Source: Paenibacillus_V sp046244365
GTDB lineage: Bacteria > Bacillota > Bacilli > Paenibacillales > NBRC-103111
DNA: 64,000 nt
Direction of reading: 5' to 3'
Assembly: GCF_046244365.1 (NCBI RefSeq)
Contig: NZ_CP176395.1
Coordinates: 3,162,001 to 3,226,000 of the forward strand
Each line of letters starts with the position of its first letter. The first letter of the stretch is position 1. Positions 52,634-61,621 of the stretch are shown here, piece after piece. Both the position numbers and the translations under genes were made by a program. The notes under the pieces are model-generated. The model did no database searches. It was not told where the DNA came from and worked only from the letters and a program-made list of their open reading frames with translations.

Positions 52634-52670
52634 CACTTGTTTTTGAAAAATCACTTCGTTTTTTTGAAAG
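52634..52670 (+). promoter_or_regulatory. Possible AraC-type operator of the second YesN-like regulator
   Basis: CACTTGTTTTTGAAAA and CACTTCGTTTTTTTGAAAG are imperfect tandem repeats; the CACTT parts are 18 bp apart and the GAAA parts 21 bp apart. The distal edge is about 60 bp before the binding-protein start, the same place as boxes 2 and 3 of the first system. Weaker than those. Confidence 0.4.
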
Positions 52671-52730
52671 TCATGACGGCTCCGGAAAGATAAACTGAAA
52701 GCGTATCAACAATGAACAGGGGGCTTAAAC

Positions 52731-54269
52731 ATGGTAAGTAAAAAGAGGCTAACGCCGCTTCTGTTATCGACGGTCATATGCGCCACGATGCTCGCGGCAT
52801 GCGGCAAGGAGTCGGCACAATCGCCGGACGCTGCTGCCGGCACTAACGCAAAAGTCGAAACCATCGTATTCGCAATGCCGTCGTTTAATCGAATTCCGAG
52901 CGATTTGAGCGGGGTAACGGATGCCATCAATAAGCTTACGACGGAAAAAATCGGCGTGAAGGTGGACTTCAAAGTATACGGTCCGGCCGATTACGCACAG
53001 AAGATAAACTTGGCGCTGCAGAGCGGCGAGCAAATGGATTTGTTTACGACGCTCGGGCAATTTACCAATTATGTATCGAAAAACCAGCTTTATCCATTGG
53101 ACGAACTGCTCCCCAAATACGGGAAGGAGTTGACGGCTATATTGGATAAGGATTTCGGTCCCGGGCTGCTGAAATCGACCACCATGAACGGCCATATTTA
53201 TGGGGTTCCTGTGAACAAGGGTATGTCTCTTCCGGTCAATTTCGTGTACAACGCAGACATGTTGAAAGAGGCGGGCTATAGCGCCGACAGCATCAAATCG
53301 ATTGAAGATCTGCCGGCTGTCTTCGAAGCAGTCAAGAAGAAATATCCGGAAGTCATTCCTTTCGGTCCCCTCAATGTAAACCCGAGCGATACGATGCTCA
53401 TGCTCTTGTTAAGAGGAGCGAATCAAGTCGATTTCTTGTCGGACACGACCGGGGTCGGTGCTGTTATCGGCAATGAGGGCAAGGTCGTAAACTTCTACGA
53501 AACGGATATTTTCAAGAACGGCGTCAAAACGATGAGGGATTGGTTTGCCAAAGGGTATTTGCAGAAGGATGCCGCATCGACCACCATTGCGTTCCCGGAA
53601 ATGATCGCCTCCGGCCGGGGTTTCTCCTTTATGGGAGGATACAGCGGGATGGAAGCGGCGAAAGCGCTCAGTGCCCAAACAGGAAAGCGTTTGGAGATGA
53701 AACGGATTGCTCCCTATTACTTCGAGACAGGATCCGCCAATCTTGTCAGCTGGATGGTTTCAAGCACAACGAAAGCGCCTGAAGCGACCGTCAAGTTTCT
53801 CAATATGCTGTACAGCGATGTCGACTTGATCAATACCATTCTTTACGGGATCGAAGGGGAAGACTATATCAAGGTTGACGAGCACCATGTAAAATTGCCG
53901 GACGGGAAGGATGCTTCTACCGTTCCCTATACGGCCATGTTGAGCACGGGGATCGTTGGTTCGGAATCCTTGCAGTATCAGCTTGAGGGGGTTTCTTGGT
54001 CGGACGTTGAGCTCAAGTTGAAGGAAAATAAGAACACCCGAAAGTCCCCGTATTTCGGCTTCATTTTCGACCAAAGCAAAGTGAAATCGCAAATAAGCGC
54101 AGTGAACAACGTAGTGAACCAATATTTGCCGGGACTAGTAAGCGGTGCTTTGGATCCGGATACGACAATCCCCAAATTCGTGCAAGCGCTGAACGAAGCA
54201 GGTGCCCAAACGATTATCCAGAACAAGCAGAAACAGCTTGATGAATGGATCGCGTCACAGAAAAAATAA
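52731..54269 (+). CDS. Oligosaccharide ABC transporter substrate-binding lipoprotein, LplA-like (second)
   Basis: 512 residues, the same length as the protein at 16186. Signal sequence with lipobox MLAACGK (cysteine 24). The mature part has VFAMPSFNRIPSDLSGVTDAI, with a long AINKLTTEKIGVKVDFK helix-strand, and an EKQKQLDEW-type C-terminal helix (NKQKQLDEWIASQ). The ligand is an oligosaccharide by family; the particular one is unknown. It is controlled by the upstream two-component system and followed by an intercistronic hairpin before the permeases. AGGGGGC lies upstream of the start. Confidence 0.93.
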   Translation: MVSKKRLTPLLLSTVICATMLAACGKESAQSPDAAAGTNAKVETIVFAMPSFNRIPSDLSGVTDAINKLTTEKIGVKVDFKVYGPADYAQKINLALQSGEQMDLFTTLGQFTNYVSKNQLYPLDELLPKYGKELTAILDKDFGPGLLKSTTMNGHIYGVPVNKGMSLPVNFVYNADMLKEAGYSADSIKSIEDLPAVFEAVKKKYPEVIPFGPLNVNPSDTMLMLLLRGANQVDFLSDTTGVGAVIGNEGKVVNFYETDIFKNGVKTMRDWFAKGYLQKDAASTTIAFPEMIASGRGFSFMGGYSGMEAAKALSAQTGKRLEMKRIAPYYFETGSANLVSWMVSSTTKAPEATVKFLNMLYSDVDLINTILYGIEGEDYIKVDEHHVKLPDGKDASTVPYTAMLSTGIVGSESLQYQLEGVSWSDVELKLKENKNTRKSPYFGFIFDQSKVKSQISAVNNVVNQYLPGLVSGALDPDTTIPKFVQALNEAGAQTIIQNKQKQLDEWIASQKK

Positions 54270-54288
54270 CTTCGATTTAAAGCGTCTT

Positions 54289-54320
54289 GCAAAGCTGGGC
54301 CTGAACCAGGCCCGCTTTGC
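54289..54320 (+). promoter_or_regulatory. Intercistronic mRNA hairpin between LplA- and LplB-like genes
   Basis: GCAAAGCTGGGCCTG (54289-54303) pairs with CAGGCCCGCTTTGC (54307-54320), loop AAC. No T run follows, so it is better read as an mRNA-stabilising or processing stem that favours the binding protein. Confidence 0.7.
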
Positions 54321-54341
54321 ATGATGGAGGTGAATGCAGAT

Positions 54342-55274
54342 ATGACTGCCGGAAGGAAGAAATCGAAATCGACCGGTCTTAAGAAGACGCTTCCCCTCTT
54401 CCTATTGGCCGCCCCGGGATTGCTGTATTTTCTTGTAAACAACTATATTCCGATGATCGGCTTATTCATTGCTTTTAAGGATGTGGATTACACCAAAGGG
54501 ATTTTCCGAAGCGACTGGGTCGGTTTCGACAATTTTCATTTTTTGTTCCAAACGAGCGATGCTTGGGTCATGACCAGAAACACGCTGCTCTATAACGCAG
54601 CCTTCATCGTGTTCGGGACGATTCTCTCGATTCTAATCGCCGTCCTCATGTCGGAACTGCTTTACAAAGTCTACTCTAAACTGTTCCAGTCGGGTTTGGT
54701 TCTGCCGAACTTGATCTCAATGGTCGTACTGTCATACCTTGTGTTCGCGTTTCTCAATGCGGACAGCGGATTCGTCAACCGCTCCATACTCCGCCCCCTG
54801 GGCATTCCGGAGATCAACTGGTATTCGGAGCCGAACTATTGGCCCTATCTGCTTGTGCTCATTCAGCTGTGGAAAACGGCAGGTTACGGGTCCATCGTTT
54901 ACTTCGCGTTTATCGCAGGGATCGACAAGAGCATTTACGAAGCCGCGAAAATAGACGGCGCCGGCAAGCTCAAGCAAATTCGGATGATCACCTTGCCGCT
55001 TCTGAAGCCCACAATCGTCATACTGGGATTGATGTCGATCGGTCGAATATTCAACTCGGACTTCGGCCTGTTCTACCAGGTTCCAATGAATGCGGGAGCT
55101 TTATACAGCACAACGCAAACGATCGATACGTATGTGTATCGCGCGCTTATGCAGGTGAACGATATCGGAATGTCCGCCGCCGCAGGATTGTACCAATCGG
55201 TGGTCGGATTCGTGCTTGTTATGCTTGCGAATGCCATTGTCAAAAAGGTGAACAAGGACAATGCTTTGTTTTAG
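54342..55274 (+). CDS. Oligosaccharide ABC transporter permease, LplB-like (second)
   Basis: 310 residues. After a lysine-rich start (AGRKKSKSTGLKK) comes LFLLAAPGLLYFLVNNYIPMIGL, the LplB first helix. The coupling loop is at E200 (YEAAKIDGAGKLKQI), and the C-terminus is VKKVNKDNALF. The ATG at 54342 is preferred over 54321 because GGAGGTG lies 9 bp before it, while the ATGATGG at 54321 is next to the hairpin. The second permease starts 11 bp after its stop. Confidence 0.93.
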   Translation: MTAGRKKSKSTGLKKTLPLFLLAAPGLLYFLVNNYIPMIGLFIAFKDVDYTKGIFRSDWVGFDNFHFLFQTSDAWVMTRNTLLYNAAFIVFGTILSILIAVLMSELLYKVYSKLFQSGLVLPNLISMVVLSYLVFAFLNADSGFVNRSILRPLGIPEINWYSEPNYWPYLLVLIQLWKTAGYGSIVYFAFIAGIDKSIYEAAKIDGAGKLKQIRMITLPLLKPTIVILGLMSIGRIFNSDFGLFYQVPMNAGALYSTTQTIDTYVYRALMQVNDIGMSAAAGLYQSVVGFVLVMLANAIVKKVNKDNALF

Positions 55275-55285
55275 GAGGACATGCA

Positions 55286-56179
55286 ATGATACAAACCAGA
55301 GGGGAACGCGCATTTACCATTTTCTCTGCGATCGTCATGGGAGGGCTGACCGTTCTAGCTTTTCTGCCTTTCATCTTAGTCTTTGCCGCTTCCTTTACTG
55401 ACGAATCCACCTTGATACGAGAAGGATACAGCTTTTTTCCGGGTAAGCTGAGTCTTGATGCCTATGGATATATGGTCTCCTCATCGTCCACCTTCCTCCA
55501 AGCTTATGGCGTCTCTTTCTTGGTAACGATCTTGGGGACGGGGATCGGTTTGTTGATCACAAGCATGCTCGCCTACCCGATGTCCAGAAAAGACTTCAAA
55601 TACCATAACGTGCTTGCGTTTGCCGTCTTCTTTACCATGCTGTTCAGCGGAGGCGTCGTTCCTTCCTACATCTTGTGGACCAAATATTTGCATGTGAAGG
55701 ATACGCTCGCAGCTTTGATCGTTCCTAATTTGTTGACCAACGGTTTCCATGTTCTATTGATCAGGAATTATTACAAGAACAATGTGCCTGTCGATCTCAT
55801 TGAATCCGCCCAAATCGACGGGGCGTCGGAACTGCGGACGTTTTTCCGGATCATGCTGCCATTATCCGTGCCTGTTATGGCGACTGTCGGATTGTTTATG
55901 GGACTGGCCTATTGGAACGATTGGATCAACGCGCTTTATTTCATCACGAAACCTCAGTACTATGGCATCCAAAACATGCTGATCCGTTTGATGAACAACA
56001 TTCAATTTCTGAAATCCAGCCAGGCTAGCAGCATTCTGGGAGCAAGCGCGGTAGAACTTCCAAGTACGGCCATTCGAATGGCCATGGCGGTTATCGGGAT
56101 ACTGCCGGTATTATTCGTGATGCCGTTCCTTCAGAAGTACCTAATGAAAGGCGTCGTGATCGGCGCCGTTAAAGGATAA
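55286..56179 (+). CDS. Oligosaccharide ABC transporter permease, LplC-like (second)
   Basis: 297 residues. The frame stays open for 149 codons upstream, but that part is an out-of-frame reading of the LplB gene. AGGAGG lies 7 bp before the ATG at 55286. Features: FVFAASFTDESTLIREGYSFFPGK, the EAA-like loop IESAQIDGASELRTFF near 173, IMLPLSVPV, and the tail FLQKYLMKGVVIGAVKG. Pairs with the preceding gene and has no linked ATPase. Confidence 0.93.
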   Translation: MIQTRGERAFTIFSAIVMGGLTVLAFLPFILVFAASFTDESTLIREGYSFFPGKLSLDAYGYMVSSSSTFLQAYGVSFLVTILGTGIGLLITSMLAYPMSRKDFKYHNVLAFAVFFTMLFSGGVVPSYILWTKYLHVKDTLAALIVPNLLTNGFHVLLIRNYYKNNVPVDLIESAQIDGASELRTFFRIMLPLSVPVMATVGLFMGLAYWNDWINALYFITKPQYYGIQNMLIRLMNNIQFLKSSQASSILGASAVELPSTAIRMAMAVIGILPVLFVMPFLQKYLMKGVVIGAVKG

Positions 56180-56204
56180 CGTGAATGGAAAGGGGGTTGT
56201 AAAG

Positions 56205-57011
56205 ATGAACGTTCAAGAGGTAATCGACCGAGTGCTGCTCGACTCCTGCGGCGGGCGGAAGCTGGAGAAAACTTGCGACTTGCTCATAAGCGGTGACCCG
56301 GACATGGAAGTGAAGGGGATTGTCACGAGCTTTATGGCTACTGTCGATGTGATCAGGGAAGCGATTGCGATCGGAGCGAACATGATCATTACACATGAGC
56401 CTACTTATTATACAGGGCTTGACGAATTAGAATGGCTGCAGAAGGACCCTGTCTATTTGGCGAAACAGAAGTTGATTGAAGATTACCGGATTGCCATTTG
56501 GAGATATCACGATCATATGCACCTCGCGCAAACTGACCGGATTTATGACGGTCTGATTAAGGAGCTCGGATGGGAGAACAAGCAGATCGATCCAAGCTCG
56601 CCCTGGTGTTACGAAATTGAAAAGACGACTTTGGGCGACCTGGCGGCTTTTTTCATGCGGAAATTGTCCATGAACGTGCTGCGGATCGTGGGCAATCCCG
56701 ACATGCCGTGTTCCCGAATCGGGATTTTGGTCGGCGGAGGCAGCCTGGGGCTGGGCAGGGAGCAAATGCCGATGGAGCTCATGAGGGACAAGGAGCTCGA
56801 TGTCATGATTTGCGGCGAGATTACGGAGTGGACATTATGCGCCTATATCAATGACGCGGCAATGCTGGGATTCAATAAGGGAATGCTGGTAGTCGGACAT
56901 GAACGAACCGAGGAATGGGGGATGAAGCATATGTCAGAGTGGATGCAAACGCTTGTGGAACATATTCCGGTCACGTTCGTCGATGCGAAGGAACCGTTCC
57001 GTTACCTATAG
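56205..57011 (+). CDS. Nif3-like dinuclear metal centre protein
   Basis: 268 residues of the Nif3/YqfO/DUF34 family. Metal ligands are visible in ITHEPTYYTG, in YHDHMH and near the end in VVGHERTEEWGMK. These proteins form hexameric rings with two metals per subunit; proposed roles include GTP cyclohydrolase-like or metal-insertion activity, and none is settled. Here it is the last gene of the LplABC operon, 25 bp after the LplC gene, and may act on the imported sugar compound, a setting different from the housekeeping yqfO locus. The ATG at 56205 has AAAGGGGG 7-8 bp upstream. Confidence 0.85.
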   Translation: MNVQEVIDRVLLDSCGGRKLEKTCDLLISGDPDMEVKGIVTSFMATVDVIREAIAIGANMIITHEPTYYTGLDELEWLQKDPVYLAKQKLIEDYRIAIWRYHDHMHLAQTDRIYDGLIKELGWENKQIDPSSPWCYEIEKTTLGDLAAFFMRKLSMNVLRIVGNPDMPCSRIGILVGGGSLGLGREQMPMELMRDKELDVMICGEITEWTLCAYINDAAMLGFNKGMLVVGHERTEEWGMKHMSEWMQTLVEHIPVTFVDAKEPFRYL

Positions 57012-57046
57012 AAAGGCTGCTTTCATTCTTAAATTATTTTCAATAA

Positions 57047-57078
57047 AGACCGTCGTATACACGACGGTCTATTTTTTA
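57047..57078 (+). terminator. Rho-independent terminator after the Nif3-like gene
   Basis: AGACCGTCGT (57047-57056) pairs perfectly with ACGACGGTCT (57061-57070), loop ATAC, then ATTTTTT. Confidence 0.92.
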
Positions 57079-57190
57079 TAGGATGACACGAAAGCGTAAT
57101 GTTGCAAAAAAAAAAATCCTGATTTTTGACAAGCCGTAGAACTTTATGTATTCGAAATCGGAACTGTTCCAAGGACAAGTGGGAGGATAG

Positions 57191-57865
57191 AAGAGAGGGG
57201 AATCCAACCGTATAAATGATCCCACGCTATTCAGCAGTGAGTTTGGCATGCACGCCTCTGCAAACCGTCATACATTGGAAAGCTACGTTCCGAAAGGTGA
57301 ATTTTACTGGCTAAGCGACGAAATGGCGTATCGAAATAAGGATGCGCATCAGCCCAAAGGAATCTTACTGATGGAAGGATACACCGGAATTCCTCAAAAT
57401 ATTGAGGAATATATGGATTTCTCCATGTTGACGCAAGCGGCAGGCTTGCAGCTCGCAGTAGAGCACTACCGCAGAAACAAACCCAGAACGAGCGGGGCGT
57501 TAATTTGGCAGCTGAACGATTGCTGGCCGGGAACGAGCTGGTCAATGATTGAGTACTGCCTGCTTCCGAAAGCTTCCTACTATTACTCGGCAAAGTTTTT
57601 CCATCCGATCCTATTGACGGTGGATCATGAAATCGGCGACAAAATGACAGTCTACGTTGTGAACGATACGCTGGCCGCGCTTAATGACGTAGTGAGCATA
57701 ACGATAAGCGATTTTTCGGGAAGAATCTTATACGAAGCGAAGTACCCGGTTCAAGTGAAGGCCAACAGCGTGCTGCCGATAGCGGAACTGCCTGAAAATG
57801 TTTTGCAAGGACATTCTGCATACGAAGCGGTATTGCATGTTCAATCCGAAATGGCGTATTGGGAT
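57191..57865 (+). pseudogene. Beta-mannosidase (GH2) C-terminal remnant
   Basis: The frame is open from 57191 and starts with NDPTLFSSEFGMHA, including the conserved SEFG of the GH2 mannosidase nucleophile region. It continues with GALIWQLNDCWPGTSWSMIEY, a hallmark of beta-mannosidases, and the next beta-sandwich domain to about HVQSE. The N-terminal 500 or more residues, with the sugar-binding domain and the acid/base, are absent. No ribosome site precedes it. It then fuses in frame with an unrelated isomerase tail. Confidence 0.8.
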
Positions 57866-58433
57866 AACACGGAGCGGGTCATGCAGGTCGCCAAGAAAGT
57901 GGGCGCGAGATTCATTCGTGTAGCTCTTCCTGTGTATGATGGGTCCAGAAACTACCATGATCTGTTTGCAGAAGAGGTGGATTACCTGCACCACGTCCAG
58001 GAGCTTTCTCAGCAATACGGCGTCAAAGGCCTGGTGGAAATCCACCATAGAACAATCGCGCCGAGCGCGGGTTTAATTGGTATCCGGTTTCAATCCGGAT
58101 CACATTGGCGTCCTGCACGATGCCGGAAATATGGTGCATGAGGGCTTTGAGAATTACCGGATGGGGCTTGAGCTGCTCGGGCCTTATCTTGCACACGTTC
58201 ACGTCAAGAACGCTAAATGGGCACCGACGGGAGAACGGAAAGAGGGCGTATCGCTTTGGAAAAGCGATTGGTCGCCCCTGGATGAAGGTATGATCAATTG
58301 GAAGAAGCTGCTTGGCGATTTGAAAGCGGTCGGCTACGACGGTTATCTTGGCGTTGAAGACTTCAGCGAGCAATACGGATCAATCGAGATGCTGAACAAT
58401 TTTTCAGCGAAGTTCAAGATGTGGCTGGCGTAA
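57866..58433 (+). pseudogene. Sugar phosphate isomerase/epimerase C-terminal remnant (TIM barrel)
   Basis: In frame with the mannosidase remnant the reading changes to TERVMQVAKKVGARFIRVALP and YGVKGLVEIHHRTIAPSAGL, parts of a xylose isomerase-like barrel. Near 58070 the frame breaks and the rest appears in another frame: GFNPDHIGVLHDAGNM, LAHVHVKNAKW, GYDGYLGVEDFS. The barrel's first strands are missing, and a small deletion of about 8 bases would explain the frame break. The intact family members convert keto-sugar phosphates or inosose-type compounds. Confidence 0.75.
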
Positions 58434-58456
58434 GCCTACCGCATAGGTAAGCAAAG

Positions 58457-58489
58457 CCTCACTTGCGTAAATGTGAGTGAGTTTTTTTA
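58457..58489 (+). terminator. Weak terminator after the isomerase remnant
   Basis: CTCAC and GTGAG arms around TTGCGTAAAT, followed by GAGTTTTTTT. The stem is short but the T run is good. Confidence 0.4.
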
Positions 58490-58935
58490 TATGGAGGAGA
58501 GAGAGTTTTGGGATAAGGAGCAGCTTTTCGTTGATATATTGCAATAATCGTTACTATTTGAGGTCTCATTCACATTTGGGAATTTATGTTGTAGTTTAAT
58601 GTTTATTTGTGTTAAAATTGGTGAAATTCTGATGTTTTTCTTGCAAGCTATCATGCCAATGATCTCTTCCTTCGGCTCCATTCCCATAAATCAGGATACA
58701 TTTCGCTTAAAATAGAGCATGTAAGCGCAAACAATAATTCAGTAAGATTACAACTAACAACATGCAGCCGAATCATGTAAGCGTATTTTTAATCACTGCA
58801 GCAGTCAGTCACTTATTATTTAGGAAAGGAAATGACCTGGAAAGGGTGAGACTCTCACAACAAACGTAAAAATACGAGATCAACGATTGATTTAGTAACG
58901 AAATACAGAAGAAAAAGCGAGAGGGGTATAACAGA
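58490..58935. other. AT-rich leader upstream of the third LplA-like gene
   Basis: About 450 bp with no gene I can support; a minus-strand frame of 66 codons (58487-58687) starts with GMEPKEEIIGMIACKKN but matches nothing I know. The stretch must hold the promoter of the next operon. No YesN-type direct repeat of the kind seen at 12.5-19.6 kb was found. Confidence 0.4.
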
Positions 58936-60462
58936 ATGAAAAGGAAACATGCGATTGTTTCTCTGGCGGCTATCATGATAACGGGGGCATTGACCGGATG
59001 TGGCGCTTCCGAGAAGGAAAAACCTTCAAACGGAGCAACGGCTTCCAACGAGCCAACTAAAATAAAGGCACTTCTCGTAGGGGACACGCTTAAAGTGGAT
59101 CTTAACAAAGCGAAGGAAGATATCGAGAAACGCGGCAACGTCAAGCTTGATCTCGAACTGGCTATCTATGATACCTACTCGGATAAAGTCAACTTGGCGA
59201 TGGCGAATTCGTCATCCTACGACCTCATTCTGTTTGAAAGTGGAAAAGACACCGTGTTTTCCAACTACGTCAAACAGGGCGCTTTCCATGACCTGACATC
59301 CTATCTGAAAGACAAGAAGAATTTAAGCCTGATCCCTGAAATCACTTGGACCCAAACGAAGATTGACAATAAAGTATACGGGATCCCCCGCCCGCGTCAA
59401 ATGTATGATGCGCAGGGAGTCATATCGATCCGTAAAGACTGGTTGGACAAGTACGGTTTGAAAATGCCGGAGACACTGGACGAATATACGCAAGCGATGA
59501 AAACCTTCAAGGAGAAGGATCCGGTCGGCGGAGGGAAGACCGTGCCGATCGTCACCTTCCCTACAAACTCCTATTCGGTTTTCGGTTGGCTTTCACCGGT
59601 TCAGTTTGCATTAGGCATGCCTAATGGATGGAGAATCGAGAATGGCGTTCCTAAATATGCGATACAAACACCGGAATACTTGAAGTATTTGGATTGGGTA
59701 AAGCAAGCGTGGGCGGCTGGACTTTTTGACAAAAACGCCCCGGTATTAAAGTCCCAGCAAGCCCAGGATCAATATCTTCAAGGTATTGGCGGGGCCAGAG
59801 CGGCGAATGTACAGGAATTGAATGACAGCCCAAGCGCCAACTTGGCCAAAATTCGTAAAGCCGATCCCAAGGCGGAATTAGCTATCATTCCTTTGTTGAA
59901 AGGTCCGGATGGAAAAGGCGGTATCTTCACAAGTGCCGGTTATTATGGTTTATGGTCGATTCCGAGCACGACGCCAAAAAACAAGATTCAAAAGATCGTC
60001 GATTACCTTGATTTCTCGGCTAGCGAGGAAAATCAAGCGTTCATGAAAGCAGGGATAAGCGGCATGCACTCTACAAGTTATAAGGATGGCAAGGTGGAAC
60101 AGACGCCTGAGCAGCTGAAGCTGTTCCAGGAAGAAATGCCGAACATCTGGGTGCTGGAAAATCGTTATGATCCCTATATATACGTCAATGCAGACGCTTC
60201 CGCCCCGGTCAGACAAACCATGAAAGACATCACCGACAGCTTTGGGAAAATAGGCATCAACAATCCATTCGGCGGTTTGATTTCGGAAACGAATGCCAAA
60301 AATCCGGACAATCTGAAGAAGCTTAGTACCGCCGCATTGAAATACGTCATCGGAGAAGGCACGCTCGACGCGGTAAAGGCCGAAATCGACAGCTGGACGA
60401 AAACGTACGGCGACCAAATCGCCAAAGAGTATATGGATCAGTACAACGCTCAGAAAAAGTAA
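58936..60462 (+). CDS. Oligosaccharide ABC transporter substrate-binding lipoprotein, LplA-like (third)
   Basis: 508 residues. Lipobox LTGCGAS with cysteine 22, then a spacer rich in N, A and T. The mature domain reads IKALLVGDTLKVDLNKAKEDI, with YDTYSDKVNLAMANSSSYDLI and YGIPRPRQMYDAQGVISIRKDWL, a motif typical of Paenibacillus oligosaccharide-binding proteins of this size. The start has GAGAGGGG about 10 bp upstream. Followed by a terminator-like hairpin before the permeases. No kinase/regulator pair lies upstream; a possible membrane-bound regulator begins at 63.66 kb. Confidence 0.92.
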   Translation: MKRKHAIVSLAAIMITGALTGCGASEKEKPSNGATASNEPTKIKALLVGDTLKVDLNKAKEDIEKRGNVKLDLELAIYDTYSDKVNLAMANSSSYDLILFESGKDTVFSNYVKQGAFHDLTSYLKDKKNLSLIPEITWTQTKIDNKVYGIPRPRQMYDAQGVISIRKDWLDKYGLKMPETLDEYTQAMKTFKEKDPVGGGKTVPIVTFPTNSYSVFGWLSPVQFALGMPNGWRIENGVPKYAIQTPEYLKYLDWVKQAWAAGLFDKNAPVLKSQQAQDQYLQGIGGARAANVQELNDSPSANLAKIRKADPKAELAIIPLLKGPDGKGGIFTSAGYYGLWSIPSTTPKNKIQKIVDYLDFSASEENQAFMKAGISGMHSTSYKDGKVEQTPEQLKLFQEEMPNIWVLENRYDPYIYVNADASAPVRQTMKDITDSFGKIGINNPFGGLISETNAKNPDNLKKLSTAALKYVIGEGTLDAVKAEIDSWTKTYGDQIAKEYMDQYNAQKK

Positions 60463-60472
60463 GGCGGATACA

Positions 60473-60512
60473 AGAGAATTGTCTTCCGAAGCAGGAGGGC
60501 AATTCTCTTTCT
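60473..60512 (+). terminator. Intercistronic terminator/attenuator after the third LplA-like gene
   Basis: AGAGAATTGTC (60473-60483) pairs with GGCAATTCTCT (60498-60508) with one G-T pair, then TTCTT. Confidence 0.65.
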
Positions 60513-60633
60513 TATACGGATGTATGGGGAAGATCGTAAAAGAGGATACAGTCCCATTAACAAGGAACATTTGAAAGGTTATGAAAGCGTTGTACGATAA
60601 GAGTGCATCATGGAATTGAAGGAGGCGTTGCAG

Positions 60634-61602
60634 ATGGCTTTGTATCAGGGCGAACAATCGGGGCTTCAAATGAAAGCGCATTATTCTAGGGCGACAGCGA
60701 AATCTTTATTTAAGAAAAATGCGAAAAAATACATGTGGTTTTATTTGCTGGCTGCCCCGGGAATGATCTATTTTATTGTGTTTAAATACTTTCCGATGTG
60801 GGGCATCTTGCTCGCTTTTCAGGACTTTAGCCCGTTTTTGGGTTTTTGGAAGAGTCCGTGGGTAGGCTTTAAGCATTTTCAGGAATTTTTCGCGAATGAA
60901 GCGTTCTTCCTTCTTCTAAAGAACACGCTGATTTTAAGCCTGTATAATTTGACCTTTTATTTTCCGTTTGTCATTTTATTGGCGATTCTGTTGAGCGAGC
61001 TGCGCTCAGTGTTGATGAGAAGAATCGTGCAGACGGTTGTCTACTTGCCGCATTTTCTTTCCTGGGTCGTAGTCGTAGCGATTACGCTCATTTTCTTCGG
61101 GCCGTCCGGTGTCATTAACCATTCTTTGGCAGAAGCAATCGGCAAAGAAATCGGGTTCATGACGAGCAATGAGTGGTTCCGGCCGCTCGCGGTATTTCAG
61201 GGGATTTGGAAGGAAGCGGGTTGGGGGACGATCATCTTTCTTGCGGCGATTGCAGGCGTGAATCCCGACCTTTATGAAGCGGCCAAGATGGACGGTGCCG
61301 GCAGATGGCGGCGAATATGGCATATTACCCTTCCCGGCATCAGGAGCACCATCATCATATTGCTAGTGCTTCGCATCGGCAGTATTATGGATTCCAACTT
61401 CATGCAGGTATTCCTGATGAGCAACGGGCTTAATCAAGACGTCTCCGACGTTCTCGATCTGTATGTATACCGGGTAGGCTTGACGCAGTCCCAATTCAGC
61501 TACGGGATTGCGGCCGGATTGTTCAACTCGGTAGTCGGATTGATTATGGTTGTCGTCAGTAACTATTTTGCCAAAAAAGCGGGAGAAGACGGCGTGTTTT
61601 AA
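60634..61602 (+). CDS. Oligosaccharide ABC transporter permease, LplB-like (third)
   Basis: 322 residues. A polar N-terminus of about 30 residues precedes FYLLAAPGMIYFIVFKYFPMWGIL. The coupling loop is near E215 (YEAAKMDGAGRWRRIW then ITLPGI). The end VSNYFAKKAGEDGVF is a variant of the NKDNALF tail. The ATG at 60634 has AAGGAGG 9 bp upstream; the ATG at 60610 lies on the far side of that site and has none. Confidence 0.92.
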   Translation: MALYQGEQSGLQMKAHYSRATAKSLFKKNAKKYMWFYLLAAPGMIYFIVFKYFPMWGILLAFQDFSPFLGFWKSPWVGFKHFQEFFANEAFFLLLKNTLILSLYNLTFYFPFVILLAILLSELRSVLMRRIVQTVVYLPHFLSWVVVVAITLIFFGPSGVINHSLAEAIGKEIGFMTSNEWFRPLAVFQGIWKEAGWGTIIFLAAIAGVNPDLYEAAKMDGAGRWRRIWHITLPGIRSTIIILLVLRIGSIMDSNFMQVFLMSNGLNQDVSDVLDLYVYRVGLTQSQFSYGIAAGLFNSVVGLIMVVVSNYFAKKAGEDGVF

Positions 61603-61621
61603 GCCGGATCGAGGTGCAAAC

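Noticed and set aside
54839..55285. 149-codon upstream extension of the LplC-like gene
   Set aside because: It reads the LplB gene in a wrong frame; a strong ribosome site marks the ATG at 55286.
57104..57116. Run of twelve or so A residues downstream of the Nif3-like gene
   Set aside because: Intergenic, not adjacent to any hairpin or promoter I could support.
60542..60577. Possible fourth copy of the YesN-type box before the third LplB gene
   Set aside because: GGAACATTTGAAAG resembles one half-site, but there is no good partner 22 bp upstream.
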